NCBI RefSeq assembly: GCF_900103415.1
Contig: NZ_FMXB01000008.1
Coordinates: 1-64,000 of the forward strand
DNA length: 64,000 nucleotides
Reading direction: 5' to 3'
DNA from: Methanobrevibacter millerae
GTDB lineage: Archaea > Methanobacteriota > Methanobacteria > Methanobacteriales > Methanobacteriaceae
The notes under the pieces are model-generated. The model did no database searches. It was given only the letters and a program-made list of their open reading frames with translations, and was not told where the DNA came from. A program made the position numbers and the translations under genes. Of this stretch, positions 1 to 6,823 are shown piece by piece (position 1 is the stretch's first letter; each line of letters starts with the position of its first letter).

Positions 1-129
1 ATTTACAGTTTGTGTGTGTTTTGTTCCTTTTTTATATAATGATTTTTGAGTGTAGGGTTCATTTTGGAAGGATGCTTCATCAAATAAGACAATAATATCT
101 TTTGAAGATAAATTGTGTTCTTCTAAGTT
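1..129 (-). CDS. IS630-family transposase, catalytic (orfB) part, cut by the window edge
   Basis: This reading frame continues the transposase of the upstream orfA after a one-base slip. Forty-three codons are visible before the window ends. They include the segment LFDEASFQNEPYTQ, which resembles the first catalytic-Asp block of the IS630 DDE domain (D of FDE). There is no start codon of its own, so it is read here as the second half of a frameshift product, as in many IS630 elements. The rest of the DDE domain and the far inverted repeat lie outside the window, so it is unknown whether the element is intact. Confidence 0.7.
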
Positions 130-605
130 TTTTTTAGCTGTTCTTCTGCATCTTCAGGAGATTTCGAAAATTTAGGATATGCTTTACTGTAATTGTATCC
201 TAATTTCCTCACAATTTTTCCTATTTGCTTTAAACTATAATCTACATTAAATTTTTCATTAACAAGAAGATGTACATCTTTCATTGACATATTTGGTGTT
301 TCTTCAATGATTTTATCTAATTCAATCAATTGATCATAATTTAATTTTGATGGCCTCCCTCCACCAAATGATGGTTTTAATCCTTCTAATCCTTCAGATT
401 CGCAAATTTTTATCCATCTGTGGACTGTTTGATAGGATTTTCCCAATATATTTGCAGCATCTGCAATTGTATTTCCTTCACTAACTATTTTAACTGCAAT
501 TAACCTCTGATAGTACCTATGATAAGCCACATAAGCACTTATTTCTTCATCTAAAGCAGTTTTTGTCATTTTGTTAAAAACATTAATTTTAGATTTGCCT
601 GACAT
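123..605 (-). CDS. IS630-family transposase, N-terminal DNA-binding part (orfA)
   Basis: The product is a 160-residue protein. A Trp-containing helix-turn-helix lies near residues 45-68 (ADAANILGKSYQTVHRWIK), followed by a Gly/Arg-rich linker (GGGRPSKLN) and a second helical DNA-binding segment at about 105-135. This is the standard N-terminal half of IS630/Tc1-type transposases, which bind the element's terminal repeats. The frame ends at TAG just after a run of eight A on the coding strand, and the catalytic domain continues in the -1 frame. The ATG at 605 has no clear ribosome binding site. The element lies just downstream of the prefoldin alpha gene. Its inverted repeats were not identified. 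Confidence 0.8.
   Translation of the reverse strand: MSGKSKINVFNKMTKTALDEEISAYVAYHRYYQRLIAVKIVSEGNTIADAANILGKSYQTVHRWIKICESEGLEGLKPSFGGGRPSKLNYDQLIELDKIIEETPNMSMKDVHLLVNEKFNVDYSLKQIGKIVRKLGYNYSKAYPKFSKSPEDAEEQLKKT
128..135 (-). other. A8 slippery run joining IS630 orfA and orfB (-1 frameshift)
   Basis: On the coding (minus) strand orfA reads CTA AAA AAA ACT TAG. Slipping back one base within the eight-A run gives CTA AAA AAA AAC TTA GAA, which continues into the DDE domain. Homopolymeric A runs are typical -1 slippage sites in insertion sequences. A plain disabling mutation cannot be excluded from one copy. Confidence 0.55.
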
Positions 606-715
606 AATTTATTATTTGTCAGTCATCTATAATAAAAGTTTGGTTAGTAACTATAATGAAAATAAAAATAGCTTCAATTTAGTTTAATAAAAAAAGAAAA
701 AAAGGTTATAAGTAA

Positions 716-1147
716 TTAATAACCGGTTACGCCGCCCTGAGCTGCTGACTGGATTTGCTGGGCCTGACCCTGGAGATTAGCCAAGATATCGGAAATTTGC
801 TGTAAACTTGCAAGCATCTTATCCAAGCTGTCTTCCAAATCCTTTTTCTGCCCGGAGATAATCTCCTTGGCGCCTTCAGCATCCTTTTTGATGGCGTATC
901 CTGCACCAATACTTATAATGATTTCGTCTGTGTCCTTGAGCTCACCCTTAATGAAAGAACCTGCACCTACAGGAACGAAAGCTTCAACGGCCTTTTCACC
1001 GTTCAAGTCGTCCAGGGTGGTTGTCAATGCATCGACTTCAGCAATGGAAGACTGAATCAGTTCGATTTGCTGGCGAACCAAATCTGCCTGCTGGTTGTAT
1101 GCATTGATTTCATTGATGATCTCATTTAGTTTTTGCTGATCTTGCAT
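716..1147 (-). CDS. pfdA: Prefoldin subunit alpha
   Basis: This 143-residue protein is one of the two subunits of the archaeal prefoldin hexamer, a jellyfish-shaped ATP-independent chaperone that hands unfolded proteins to the thermosome. It shows the class alpha pattern: an N-terminal coiled-coil helix (about 1-48), a central beta-hairpin region with VPVGAGSFIKGEL and IISIGAGYAIKK (about 57-88), and a C-terminal coiled coil (about 90-135). The start has a GGGGTG ribosome binding site. It is the last gene of the translation-related string running from about 4964 down to here. In related methanogens ftsY often follows; here an IS630 element is found instead. Confidence 0.93.
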   Translation of the reverse strand: MQDQQKLNEIINEINAYNQQADLVRQQIELIQSSIAEVDALTTTLDDLNGEKAVEAFVPVGAGSFIKGELKDTDEIIISIGAGYAIKKDAEGAKEIISGQKKDLEDSLDKMLASLQQISDILANLQGQAQQIQSAAQGGVTGY

Positions 1148-1169
1148 AATAACACCCCGTCAAGTGTTT

Positions 1170-1394
1170 TTATAAGATCTCTTTTACAATTGGGTCTAAG
1201 ACTTCTTCAGGAGCAATTTCGGAGATTTCAGAAATCTTAATCTGGTTTCTGGTAATGCCGTGTTTGCTTCCGAAACGTTCATAAATCTTTTGCTCTACAT
1301 CAGCTTCGCAAGTAGCTTTGTACTCTTTTACAAATTTATGAAATTCATCGCCCATTACAAAAGTACCTTTTACTCTGTAAATTTTAGTTATCAT
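1170..1394 (-). CDS. rpl18a: 50S ribosomal protein L18Ae (LX/L20e)
   Basis: This 74-residue archaeal ribosomal protein belongs to the large subunit and begins MITKIYRVKGTF, the usual N-terminus of the family. A longer frame begins 30 bases upstream at 1424, but the ATG at 1394 is preceded by GAGGG at proper spacing and matches the family start, so it is preferred. The gene lies 19 bases downstream of eif6 and 22 bases upstream of pfdA, in the same transcription direction. The small size and the DEFHKFVKEYKA segment support the assignment. Confidence 0.88.
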   Translation of the reverse strand: MITKIYRVKGTFVMGDEFHKFVKEYKATCEADVEQKIYERFGSKHGITRNQIKISEISEIAPEEVLDPIVKEIL

Positions 1395-1413
1395 ATTGAT
1401 CCCTCGATAATAA

Positions 1414-2085
1414 TTATAAATCATCTAAAAAGCCTAACGCTTCTTCAACTCTAGCCATTTCAGGACCAGTACTGTTTTTTGCTACGATTGCTCCATTTGA
1501 ATTTGCAATGGAACATGCGCCGACCAAAGGAATTCCCTTGCCCACAGTACCGACGTTGCCCTCAACACCAAATACCTCTTGAGAGAAGTTAACTTCACTT
1601 TCAACAGCGTTTCCGCTAATCAGAAAGCCCTTATTGGTAACGGATATCAGTGATCCTATGATGTCGCTTCCGACCATTGAACTGGACTCGACATTGACGT
1701 CCAATGTGCTTTCGATAGTGTTAATGGCATCTTCGGATAGGAATGGACTTGCAATAGCCCCGTTATCGTTTGCGGCCACGATGTTTCCAACAGCAGTATA
1801 CCTGTCGGGAAGGGCGGCCACTTCAAGACCCATTTCTTCAAACTGCTTAACTTCTCTGTCTAGAACATGTGGGGAAACAACAATACCGCGTGAATTGGCC
1901 ACAGATAAAGATCCAATAAGGCTACTTCCGGAGATAGATGATTTGATTGCAGGGACTTCCATTATTTCCTCAACAACCTTGACCTTCTCATCAATCAGAT
2001 TGTACGGAACGATGACGAAATCGTCGGTTGCCTGAATGAAAACACCTATGTTAGGGTTTCCTACAATATCAATTCTTCTCAACAT
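1414..2085 (-). CDS. eif6: Translation initiation factor 6 (aIF6)
   Basis: The protein has 223 residues. aIF6 binds the large ribosomal subunit and prevents premature joining of the subunits. The sequence shows the repeated pseudo-symmetric units of this five-bladed fold: blocks with GSLSVANSRGIVVSP, GNIVAANDNGAIASP, GSLISVTNKGFLIS and GACSIANSNGAIVAK, each carrying a small-residue/Asn-Gly turn. The start MLRRIDIVGNPNIGVF is typical and has GAGGTAA just upstream. It sits between rpl31e and rpl18a in a compact minus-strand string of translation genes, an arrangement widely found in Euryarchaeota. Confidence 0.95.
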   Translation of the reverse strand: MLRRIDIVGNPNIGVFIQATDDFVIVPYNLIDEKVKVVEEIMEVPAIKSSISGSSLIGSLSVANSRGIVVSPHVLDREVKQFEEMGLEVAALPDRYTAVGNIVAANDNGAIASPFLSEDAINTIESTLDVNVESSSMVGSDIIGSLISVTNKGFLISGNAVESEVNFSQEVFGVEGNVGTVGKGIPLVGACSIANSNGAIVAKNSTGPEMARVEEALGFLDDL

Positions 2086-2128
2086 ATTGTTACCTCACTT
2101 GTTTAAGTATTTGAAAAAAGTACAATAG

Positions 2129-2374
2129 CTATTCTGCTAAAGTAGCTTCTACAACACCATCTTCATCTTTAACTGCTTTTACAGTAATTTTAGAAGGTAT
2201 TTTTTGAATACCCCTTGCCCAAATTACATGATTGATAGATTCATCAAGTTTGACTTCTTCAGCTTTCATGTGTTTGGTTAAGAAATTTCTAACTTCCCTT
2301 ATTGCTCTAGGAGCTCTGATAGTCCTTTTGACATTTTTTACATTTCTGAGTGGAATTGTGTAAACTCTTTCCAT
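2129..2374 (-). CDS. rpl31e: 50S ribosomal protein L31e
   Basis: This 81-residue protein has the L31e signature: [11 protein letters not shown] at the start, then a basic segment [45 protein letters not shown]31e sits near the peptide exit tunnel of the archaeal/eukaryotic large subunit. The ATG has GGGGGAT upstream. It is 12 bases downstream of the tiny rpl39e gene and upstream of eif6, all on the minus strand, so co-transcription is likely. Confidence 0.95.
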   Translation of the reverse strand: MERVYTIPLRNVKNVKRTIRAPRAIREVRNFLTKHMKAEEVKLDESINHVIWARGIQKIPSKITVKAVKDEDGVVEATLAE

Positions 2375-2386
2375 GATAAATCCCCC

Positions 2387-2542
2387 TTATAATTTAAGGC
2401 TGTTTCTTCTCCAATGTCTAGGTTTAGGTCTGTATCTAAGTTTACGGTTAGTCTTAGCATAAGCCCAGATTGGAATTCTCCTGTTTTGTTTGTTTGCTTT
2501 AGCCATTCTTAATTTTCTTGCTAATGGTTTATTTCTACTCAT
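2387..2542 (-). CDS. rpl39e: 50S ribosomal protein L39e (51 residues)
   Basis: A very small, highly basic protein ([20 protein letters not shown]..., ending NSLKL) that is unmistakably L39e: it contains [14 protein letters not shown] and [10 protein letters not shown]. It lines the peptide exit tunnel of the large subunit. The ATG at 2542 is preceded by a GGTGAGA-type ribosome binding site. It lies directly between the PP-loop ATPase gene and rpl31e. The gene is easily missed because of its length. Confidence 0.95.
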   Translation of the reverse strand: MSRNKPLARKLRMAKANKQNRRIPIWAYAKTNRKLRYRPKPRHWRRNSLKL

Positions 2543-2570
2543 TTTCTCACCTGTGAATAAAGTATAATAA

Positions 2571-3155
2571 TCATTTCTTATATCCTATAACCCGAGTCTG
2601 ATAGTGTTCCGGAAATATATCCAGGGAATTTCCCCCTTTCTCGTCAATCAGCGTCCTTATTTCAACCTCATAGTCGGAGCTGTTGTCCTTATTACTCTTT
2701 TCATGTGATATTTCAAAGAGATTTGAGGTAATCAGCCTTATTGACTTGTGACCGAAGCTGTCCAGATTGATGTATTGCACATCCTTTCTGTCCTCAAGGC
2801 TTCTTATCTGGTTGACGTTAAGTTTTGGAGTCCTGTCGTCCCTTCTTGTACCGTCGGCTATAATGTCGTATCTTTCAGCGACTTCATCGATGACAGCCTC
2901 ATGAATGAACTTTATTCCGTCGTTGGGAAAGCCGTCCCTCATGATCATGTCGCAGGTTTTATCCAGAATCCCGAAATCCAATTCCAAGACCTTGTGATTA
3001 AAACCCAATGCCTCCGCTGATTTTCCGGCAGGAACGTATGAATCGTAAACGCCGAAGTTTGCAGTGCACAATTCAACGTCAAGACCCAGCCTTTTAAGCA
3101 TAACAGCCATAAAAGATGAATCCTTGCCGCCACTATATAATACAGCCGCTTTCAT
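2571..3155 (-). CDS. PP-loop superfamily ATPase, uncharacterised archaeal family
   Basis: The product has 194 residues and starts [24 protein letters not shown] is the PP-loop of N-type ATP pyrophosphatases, enzymes that adenylate a carbonyl or RNA base before amidation or thiolation. The rest includes [15 protein letters not shown], a second nucleotide-side motif. No cysteine pair typical of tRNA thiolases is seen, so the substrate is unknown. The frame is open to 3200, but the start at 3155, four bases after the PDCD5 stop, fits the family. Its fixed place between PDCD5 and L39e suggests a role in RNA or ribosome modification; this is inference. Confidence 0.8.
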   Translation of the reverse strand: MKAAVLYSGGKDSSFMAVMLKRLGLDVELCTANFGVYDSYVPAGKSAEALGFNHKVLELDFGILDKTCDMIMRDGFPNDGIKFIHEAVIDEVAERYDIIADGTRRDDRTPKLNVNQIRSLEDRKDVQYINLDSFGHKSIRLITSNLFEISHEKSNKDNSSDYEVEIRTLIDEKGGNSLDIFPEHYQTRVIGYKK

Positions 3156-3159
3156 GGAA

Positions 3160-3516
3160 CTATTTCCTTGTAATTTTAATCTCCCTTTTCTGACCGGCAA
3201 TCTGCCTTAAAAGGACTTTCAATTGCTCGTCAGTGACTTTTCCCCTTAAGCTTCCTGCCTGTGCAGACTGAATCAACTGAAGTTCAATCTGATTGACAAG
3301 TTCGGGTTTGGTCAGTTTGAGATTGGCCAGCCTGTTTCTTGCTTCAGAAGTCAGTATTTGACCTAAAATCTGTTTTTTCTGAGCTTCGAATTTTGCCTGT
3401 GCCTCTTGCTGTTGCAGTTGCGCTGCCTGCTGCTGTTGCATCTGCTGTTGCGCAGCAGCCTGTTGAGCCTGCAGTTCAGCCATTCTTTTTTGACGGATTT
3501 CATCAAGATCGCTCAT
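3160..3516 (-). CDS. PDCD5-family DNA-binding protein
   Basis: This 118-residue protein starts MSDLDEIRQKRMAELQAQQAA, with a Gln/Ala-rich helix at residues 15-45, followed by the compact three-helix core ILTSEARNRLANLKLTKPELVNQIELQLIQSAQAG and a basic C-terminus. This is the archaeal homologue of human programmed cell death protein 5 (TFAR19). Archaeal members bind nucleic acid in vitro, but their job is not settled. It lies between rps19e and the PP-loop gene with short gaps. The ATG has GGAGAG upstream. Confidence 0.93.
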   Translation of the reverse strand: MSDLDEIRQKRMAELQAQQAAAQQQMQQQQAAQLQQQEAQAKFEAQKKQILGQILTSEARNRLANLKLTKPELVNQIELQLIQSAQAGSLRGKVTDEQLKVLLRQIAGQKREIKITRK

Positions 3517-3553
3517 ATCAAACTCTCCGGTAATTTAGTTCAGAATATAATAT

Positions 3554-4273
3554 CTATTTTCTCCTTAAAGATGAAAGTAATGACTCTACAGCATTGCCCA
3601 GGTCTTCTTTGTTTATTGAAGAGACTGATTCAAATACAGGTTTGGAATGTCTTTCCTTTATGTCATCACTGAATTCTTTGATTGCTTTTGCAATGTGTTC
3701 ATGTCTTTCGTCGATTTTTGAAATCTTTTCAATGAACTCATCCTTGTCTGCATCTTCAATTTCAGGATTTTCTTTAATAGCTGAACTTAAGTTTCTAAGA
3801 AAATCAGAATGAACATTTCCAAATTCGGACTGGTTGTTGTATTTGGCGAGTTCCGGAATGTCTCTGATGATTTCACCGGAGGTTTTGTCCAAAAAGGATC
3901 TTCCTTTAGGTGAAACGACTCTTCCGCCTTCAACCTTTTCAACGAAACCTGCGTCTTCCAATTGGTGAAGAGCGTTTCTAATGATAGCTCCGCTACCTTT
4001 TCTAAATACTTCAGGAGTTACACCACGGTCTTTTTTACCACCGTAGAAAGTTCTTAAACTCATTACTCCAACAGGTCCGTCAATGTAAACTCTTCTGATG
4101 ATAGATGCGCATCTTACATACCACCAATCAGCGTTTTCCGGTTTTCTTTCTTTGTGAACACCGGTTTTGACGTAATTGGACCATGCAGGGGAATTGATTT
4201 TATCATTATCTTTAAATTCTTCTGCGACTTTTTCAATTAATAAATCTGCAGGTACATCAAATACAGTAGTCAT
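3554..4273 (-). CDS. rps19e: 30S ribosomal protein S19e with a long C-terminal extension
   Basis: The first ~145 of 239 residues are a normal archaeal S19e, a small-subunit protein needed for late 16S maturation: [18 protein letters not shown], the [21 protein letters not shown] core, then [21 protein letters not shown] and GRSFLDKT. Archaeal S19e usually stops near residue 150. Here about 95 more residues follow, charged and helical ([25 protein letters not shown], then [22 protein letters not shown]), ending SSLRRK. There is no frameshift or internal start signal, so the extension is part of the protein. Its function is unknown. The ATG has GGAG upstream. Confidence 0.92.
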   Translation of the reverse strand: MTTVFDVPADLLIEKVAEEFKDNDKINSPAWSNYVKTGVHKERKPENADWWYVRCASIIRRVYIDGPVGVMSLRTFYGGKKDRGVTPEVFRKGSGAIIRNALHQLEDAGFVEKVEGGRVVSPKGRSFLDKTSGEIIRDIPELAKYNNQSEFGNVHSDFLRNLSSAIKENPEIEDADKDEFIEKISKIDERHEHIAKAIKEFSDDIKERHSKPVFESVSSINKEDLGNAVESLLSSLRRK

Positions 4274-4372
4274 ATTAATTCTCCAATATTTTATTAAATA
4301 ATTGTCCTCTTAATCCACTGTAAATTTAAGACCTAAAAAAATAGGGCCTGTAACTCTAAATTTAAGTAATTC

Positions 4373-4630
4373 TTAAGGCTTCTTTTTGTAAATTACAGCA
4401 ACATGTCCTCGAACGTCGATGAGCTTGCATCTGGTTCTTTCGACAATTTCTGCAATATAAGTATCTTTATCTCTAGCGATATTTTTTGCAAATTTAAGTT
4501 TGACAATCTCATTGGCCTTTAACTGGCGCTTGATTTCTTCGATAACATTATCGTTGACGCCGCTTTTGCCGATGTTAATTGTCATCGCGGAAAGAGCTCT
4601 ATTCATCATTTCTTTTTTTGATTGACTCAT
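4373..4630 (-). CDS. YhbY/CRM-domain RNA-binding protein
   Basis: This 85-residue protein consists of a single CRM domain. It shows INIGKSGVNDNVIEEIKRQLKANEIVKLKF and the C-terminal GHVAVIYKKKP. Bacterial YhbY associates with pre-50S ribosomal particles, and archaeal single-CRM proteins are assumed to act in ribosome assembly. The gene overlaps the 3' end of the RNase P subunit gene by 32 bases, so the two are translationally linked. GGAGAG precedes the ATG. Confidence 0.9.
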   Translation of the reverse strand: MSQSKKEMMNRALSAMTINIGKSGVNDNVIEEIKRQLKANEIVKLKFAKNIARDKDTYIAEIVERTRCKLIDVRGHVAVIYKKKP

Positions 4631-4964
4631 ATTTAGCTCTCCTCTTATTTTTCTTTTCCTTATTGTAAGGAATTCTCATGACATGGCCACATTCTCCACA
4701 AAAAATGCTGACTTTCTCGTCAACGAGCCGGACGGATGAATTATGACCATAGTAAAGGAACTTACCGCATTTCCTACAATATCTTCGAGACCATTTTTCA
4801 GGAATCTTGGTATTGTATTTGGTAGATAATTTTCTAGCCAGTTCAACATACCTGTGTGATCGTTCTGGATGGGTGATGAATTCCATCTCTGCACGCTCAA
4901 AAAGAATGTTCATTCTTTCAACAGCTATATCAATCATCCACTTTGGTCTTTTTCCTCTACTCAA
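4599..4964 (-). CDS. rnp4: Ribonuclease P protein component 4 (Rpp21/Rpr2)
   Basis: This 121-residue zinc-binding subunit of archaeal RNase P, the ribozyme that trims tRNA 5' ends, has helices in its N-terminal half (AVERMNILFERAEMEF, HRYVELARKLSTKYNTKIP). A zinc ribbon follows with CRKCGKFLYYG and CGECGHVMRIPY, and a Lys/Arg-rich tail. The start is TTG at 4964 with AGGAGGAT at good spacing. It is the first gene of the minus-strand string running to pfdA. The string as a whole couples tRNA processing, ribosome assembly and chaperone functions. Confidence 0.93.
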   Translation of the reverse strand: MSRGKRPKWMIDIAVERMNILFERAEMEFITHPERSHRYVELARKLSTKYNTKIPEKWSRRYCRKCGKFLYYGHNSSVRLVDEKVSIFCGECGHVMRIPYNKEKKNKRRAKYESIKKRNDE

Positions 4965-5014
4965 AAATATCCTCCTTAATTGTCGGATATAATATTCAAA
5001 ATTGAATTAAAATG

Positions 5015-5026
5015 ATTTGCGCAAAT
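5015..5026. promoter_or_regulatory. 12 bp perfect palindrome upstream of rnp4
   Basis: ATTTGCGCAAAT is fully self-complementary and lies about 50 bases upstream of the TTG start of the rnp4 string. It might be a protein binding site. No second copy was found in the window, so the call is weak. Confidence 0.25.
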
Positions 5027-5143
5027 TAAAACAAAAACCATAGTTAATGATAACCTTAGGTTAAAATGAATATTAAGAATAATTATGAATTTCAATACAT
5101 ATAAATGTTTGCAAAAATCGAGATTTTGAATGAAAAAAATAAG

Positions 5144-5674
5144 TCAGTGATTTGTAATTAACCAGTCCATAAAGTCTATTTCACCAAATGACAATTCCTT
5201 ATCGCCATTGATGACATCAGTGATTGCTGAAACTGCTTCGCCAACGCTTAAATCGCTGACATCCAATTCATAAACTTTATCTTCATAAATATCAAGGCTT
5301 TCAGCAGAACAGACTCCCAGAGCTTCGGCTTCCAGGTTTTCACGTATTTTAGCTTCGGAATACTCCCTTAAAGCCAGCCTTTTTTCAAGAATTTCGGGCC
5401 TGCACCTTAAAATAATCATCTTATCCGCACCATGGCAGAGATGGCTTAAATGGCCTTCAACGATTAAATCATCGGAAATAACTTCTAAAAGCAAATCGTC
5501 TAAAGCATCAATATCAATTATCTTATAGCCTTTTTCATCATCTATTCCCAAAACAAGATCGTTTTCAATGGCCAAATCATTGATTTTAATCAAATCATAA
5601 TTTAATGTGGAAGATAATGCTTCGCTGATAGTGGTCTTTCCGCTGCATGGAGTGCCGCTTATAAAAATAATCAT
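5144..5674 (-). CDS. AK6/Fap7-type adenylate kinase
   Basis: This 176-residue P-loop NMP kinase starts MIIFISGTPCSGKTTIS; GTPCSGKT at residues 7-14 is the Walker A characteristic of the AK6 (human hCINAP, yeast Fap7) group. DLIVEGHLSHL and a later LxxREYSEAKIRENLEAEALGV segment match the family's NMP-binding and LID regions. Eukaryotic Fap7 acts in 18S rRNA 3' cleavage with Rps14. Archaeal members are assumed to work in small-subunit maturation. The ATG lies 5 bases after the DRG GTPase stop, so the two genes form an operon. Confidence 0.87.
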   Translation of the reverse strand: MIIFISGTPCSGKTTISEALSSTLNYDLIKINDLAIENDLVLGIDDEKGYKIIDIDALDDLLLEVISDDLIVEGHLSHLCHGADKMIILRCRPEILEKRLALREYSEAKIRENLEAEALGVCSAESLDIYEDKVYELDVSDLSVGEAVSAITDVINGDKELSFGEIDFMDWLITNH

Positions 5675-5679
5675 GATAT

Positions 5680-6774
5680 CTATTTCTTTAAAATAATCCT
5701 TAAAACGTCCTCGTCATCAAGAACGTGGTCAGGTCCGACCTTTTGACCAGGGAATTTGACTGATGTTCCCCAAATCTTTGCGTGACGGAAGTTCTTAACA
5801 AATTCTCTGTGAAGCTTTCCGCAGACATCAATTACCGTAGAGCCCTTTTTGATAACCAGAGGATCTTCCATGTCCGCCTTTCTTCCCTGCGGCTTGAGAT
5901 AAACCCTTATTAAATCAAGATTATCAAAGATTAAATCTTTCAGTTCATCGATATTTGTTTTCTTATCGGCTGAAATAGGAATGAATTCCGGAATGTACTT
6001 TTTAAGCTCTTCAATGTAATCATCGTCAACAAGGTCCACTTTATTCAATAATATTAACATTGGAACGTAGGATTTGTTTCCATCAAGCACGTCAATGAAC
6101 TGATCGATTGTAACGTCGTCCCTAAATAAAACGTCTGCATTGTGCATTCCGTACTCGTTGATGATTGACCTGATTGTCTTTTCATCCAGATGTGTTAAAG
6201 GACACGTTGATGAAACCTTGACACCGCCTATTCTTTTACGGTTGACTGTAACGTCAGGAGGGTGTTCATTAGGCCTGATACCGATATTTCTTAATTCAGT
6301 TAAAATAACGTTTAAATGCTGTGGATTGAAAGTGTCCAATACAATTAAAATCAAATCTGCAGTTCTTGCAACTGAGAGAATCTCTTTTCCTCTTCCCTTA
6401 CCACTGCTTGCTCCGGTAATGATTCCCGGAATATCGAATACCTGTATTTTAGCGTTTTTATATTCCATGACGCCGGGAACGATATCCAATGTGGTGAACT
6501 GATAAGCTCCGACCTTACTTTCGGCATTGGTGATTTCATTTAATAAAGTAGATTTACCGACAGAAGGAAATCCTACAAGAACAACTGTAGCGTCCCCGGT
6601 CTTTTTCATATGGAAACCCTGTCCCTTATGACCGGAACTGCTTCTCTGCAAGGACTCTTCCTTTAATCTTGAAAGCTTGGCTTTCAGTTTACCGATATGG
6701 TGTGAAGTAGCCTTATTATAAGGAGTTCTTTGAATTTCTTCTTCAATATCTTTAATCTTATCTTCAATGCCCAT
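5680..6774 (-). CDS. DRG/OBG-type GTP-binding protein with TGS domain
   Basis: The protein has 364 residues. The G1 loop GFPSVGKST (about residues 68-76), DIPGI switch (about 114), NKVD (about 245) and a C-terminal TGS domain (about 285-362, [25 protein letters not shown]) define a DRG GTPase, a translation-associated factor. The N-terminal helix ([14 protein letters not shown]) also fits. The frame is open to a GTG at 6783, but AGTGAT ahead of the ATG at 6774 marks MGIEDK as the start, which agrees with family members. It is followed by the AK6 gene. Confidence 0.92.
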   Translation of the reverse strand: MGIEDKIKDIEEEIQRTPYNKATSHHIGKLKAKLSRLKEESLQRSSSGHKGQGFHMKKTGDATVVLVGFPSVGKSTLLNEITNAESKVGAYQFTTLDIVPGVMEYKNAKIQVFDIPGIITGASSGKGRGKEILSVARTADLILIVLDTFNPQHLNVILTELRNIGIRPNEHPPDVTVNRKRIGGVKVSSTCPLTHLDEKTIRSIINEYGMHNADVLFRDDVTIDQFIDVLDGNKSYVPMLILLNKVDLVDDDYIEELKKYIPEFIPISADKKTNIDELKDLIFDNLDLIRVYLKPQGRKADMEDPLVIKKGSTVIDVCGKLHREFVKNFRHAKIWGTSVKFPGQKVGPDHVLDDEDVLRIILKK

Positions 6775-6823
6775 TAAAATCACTAAAATAATAAAAAAAA
6801 GAGATTAGGAGTTAAATCCCAAT

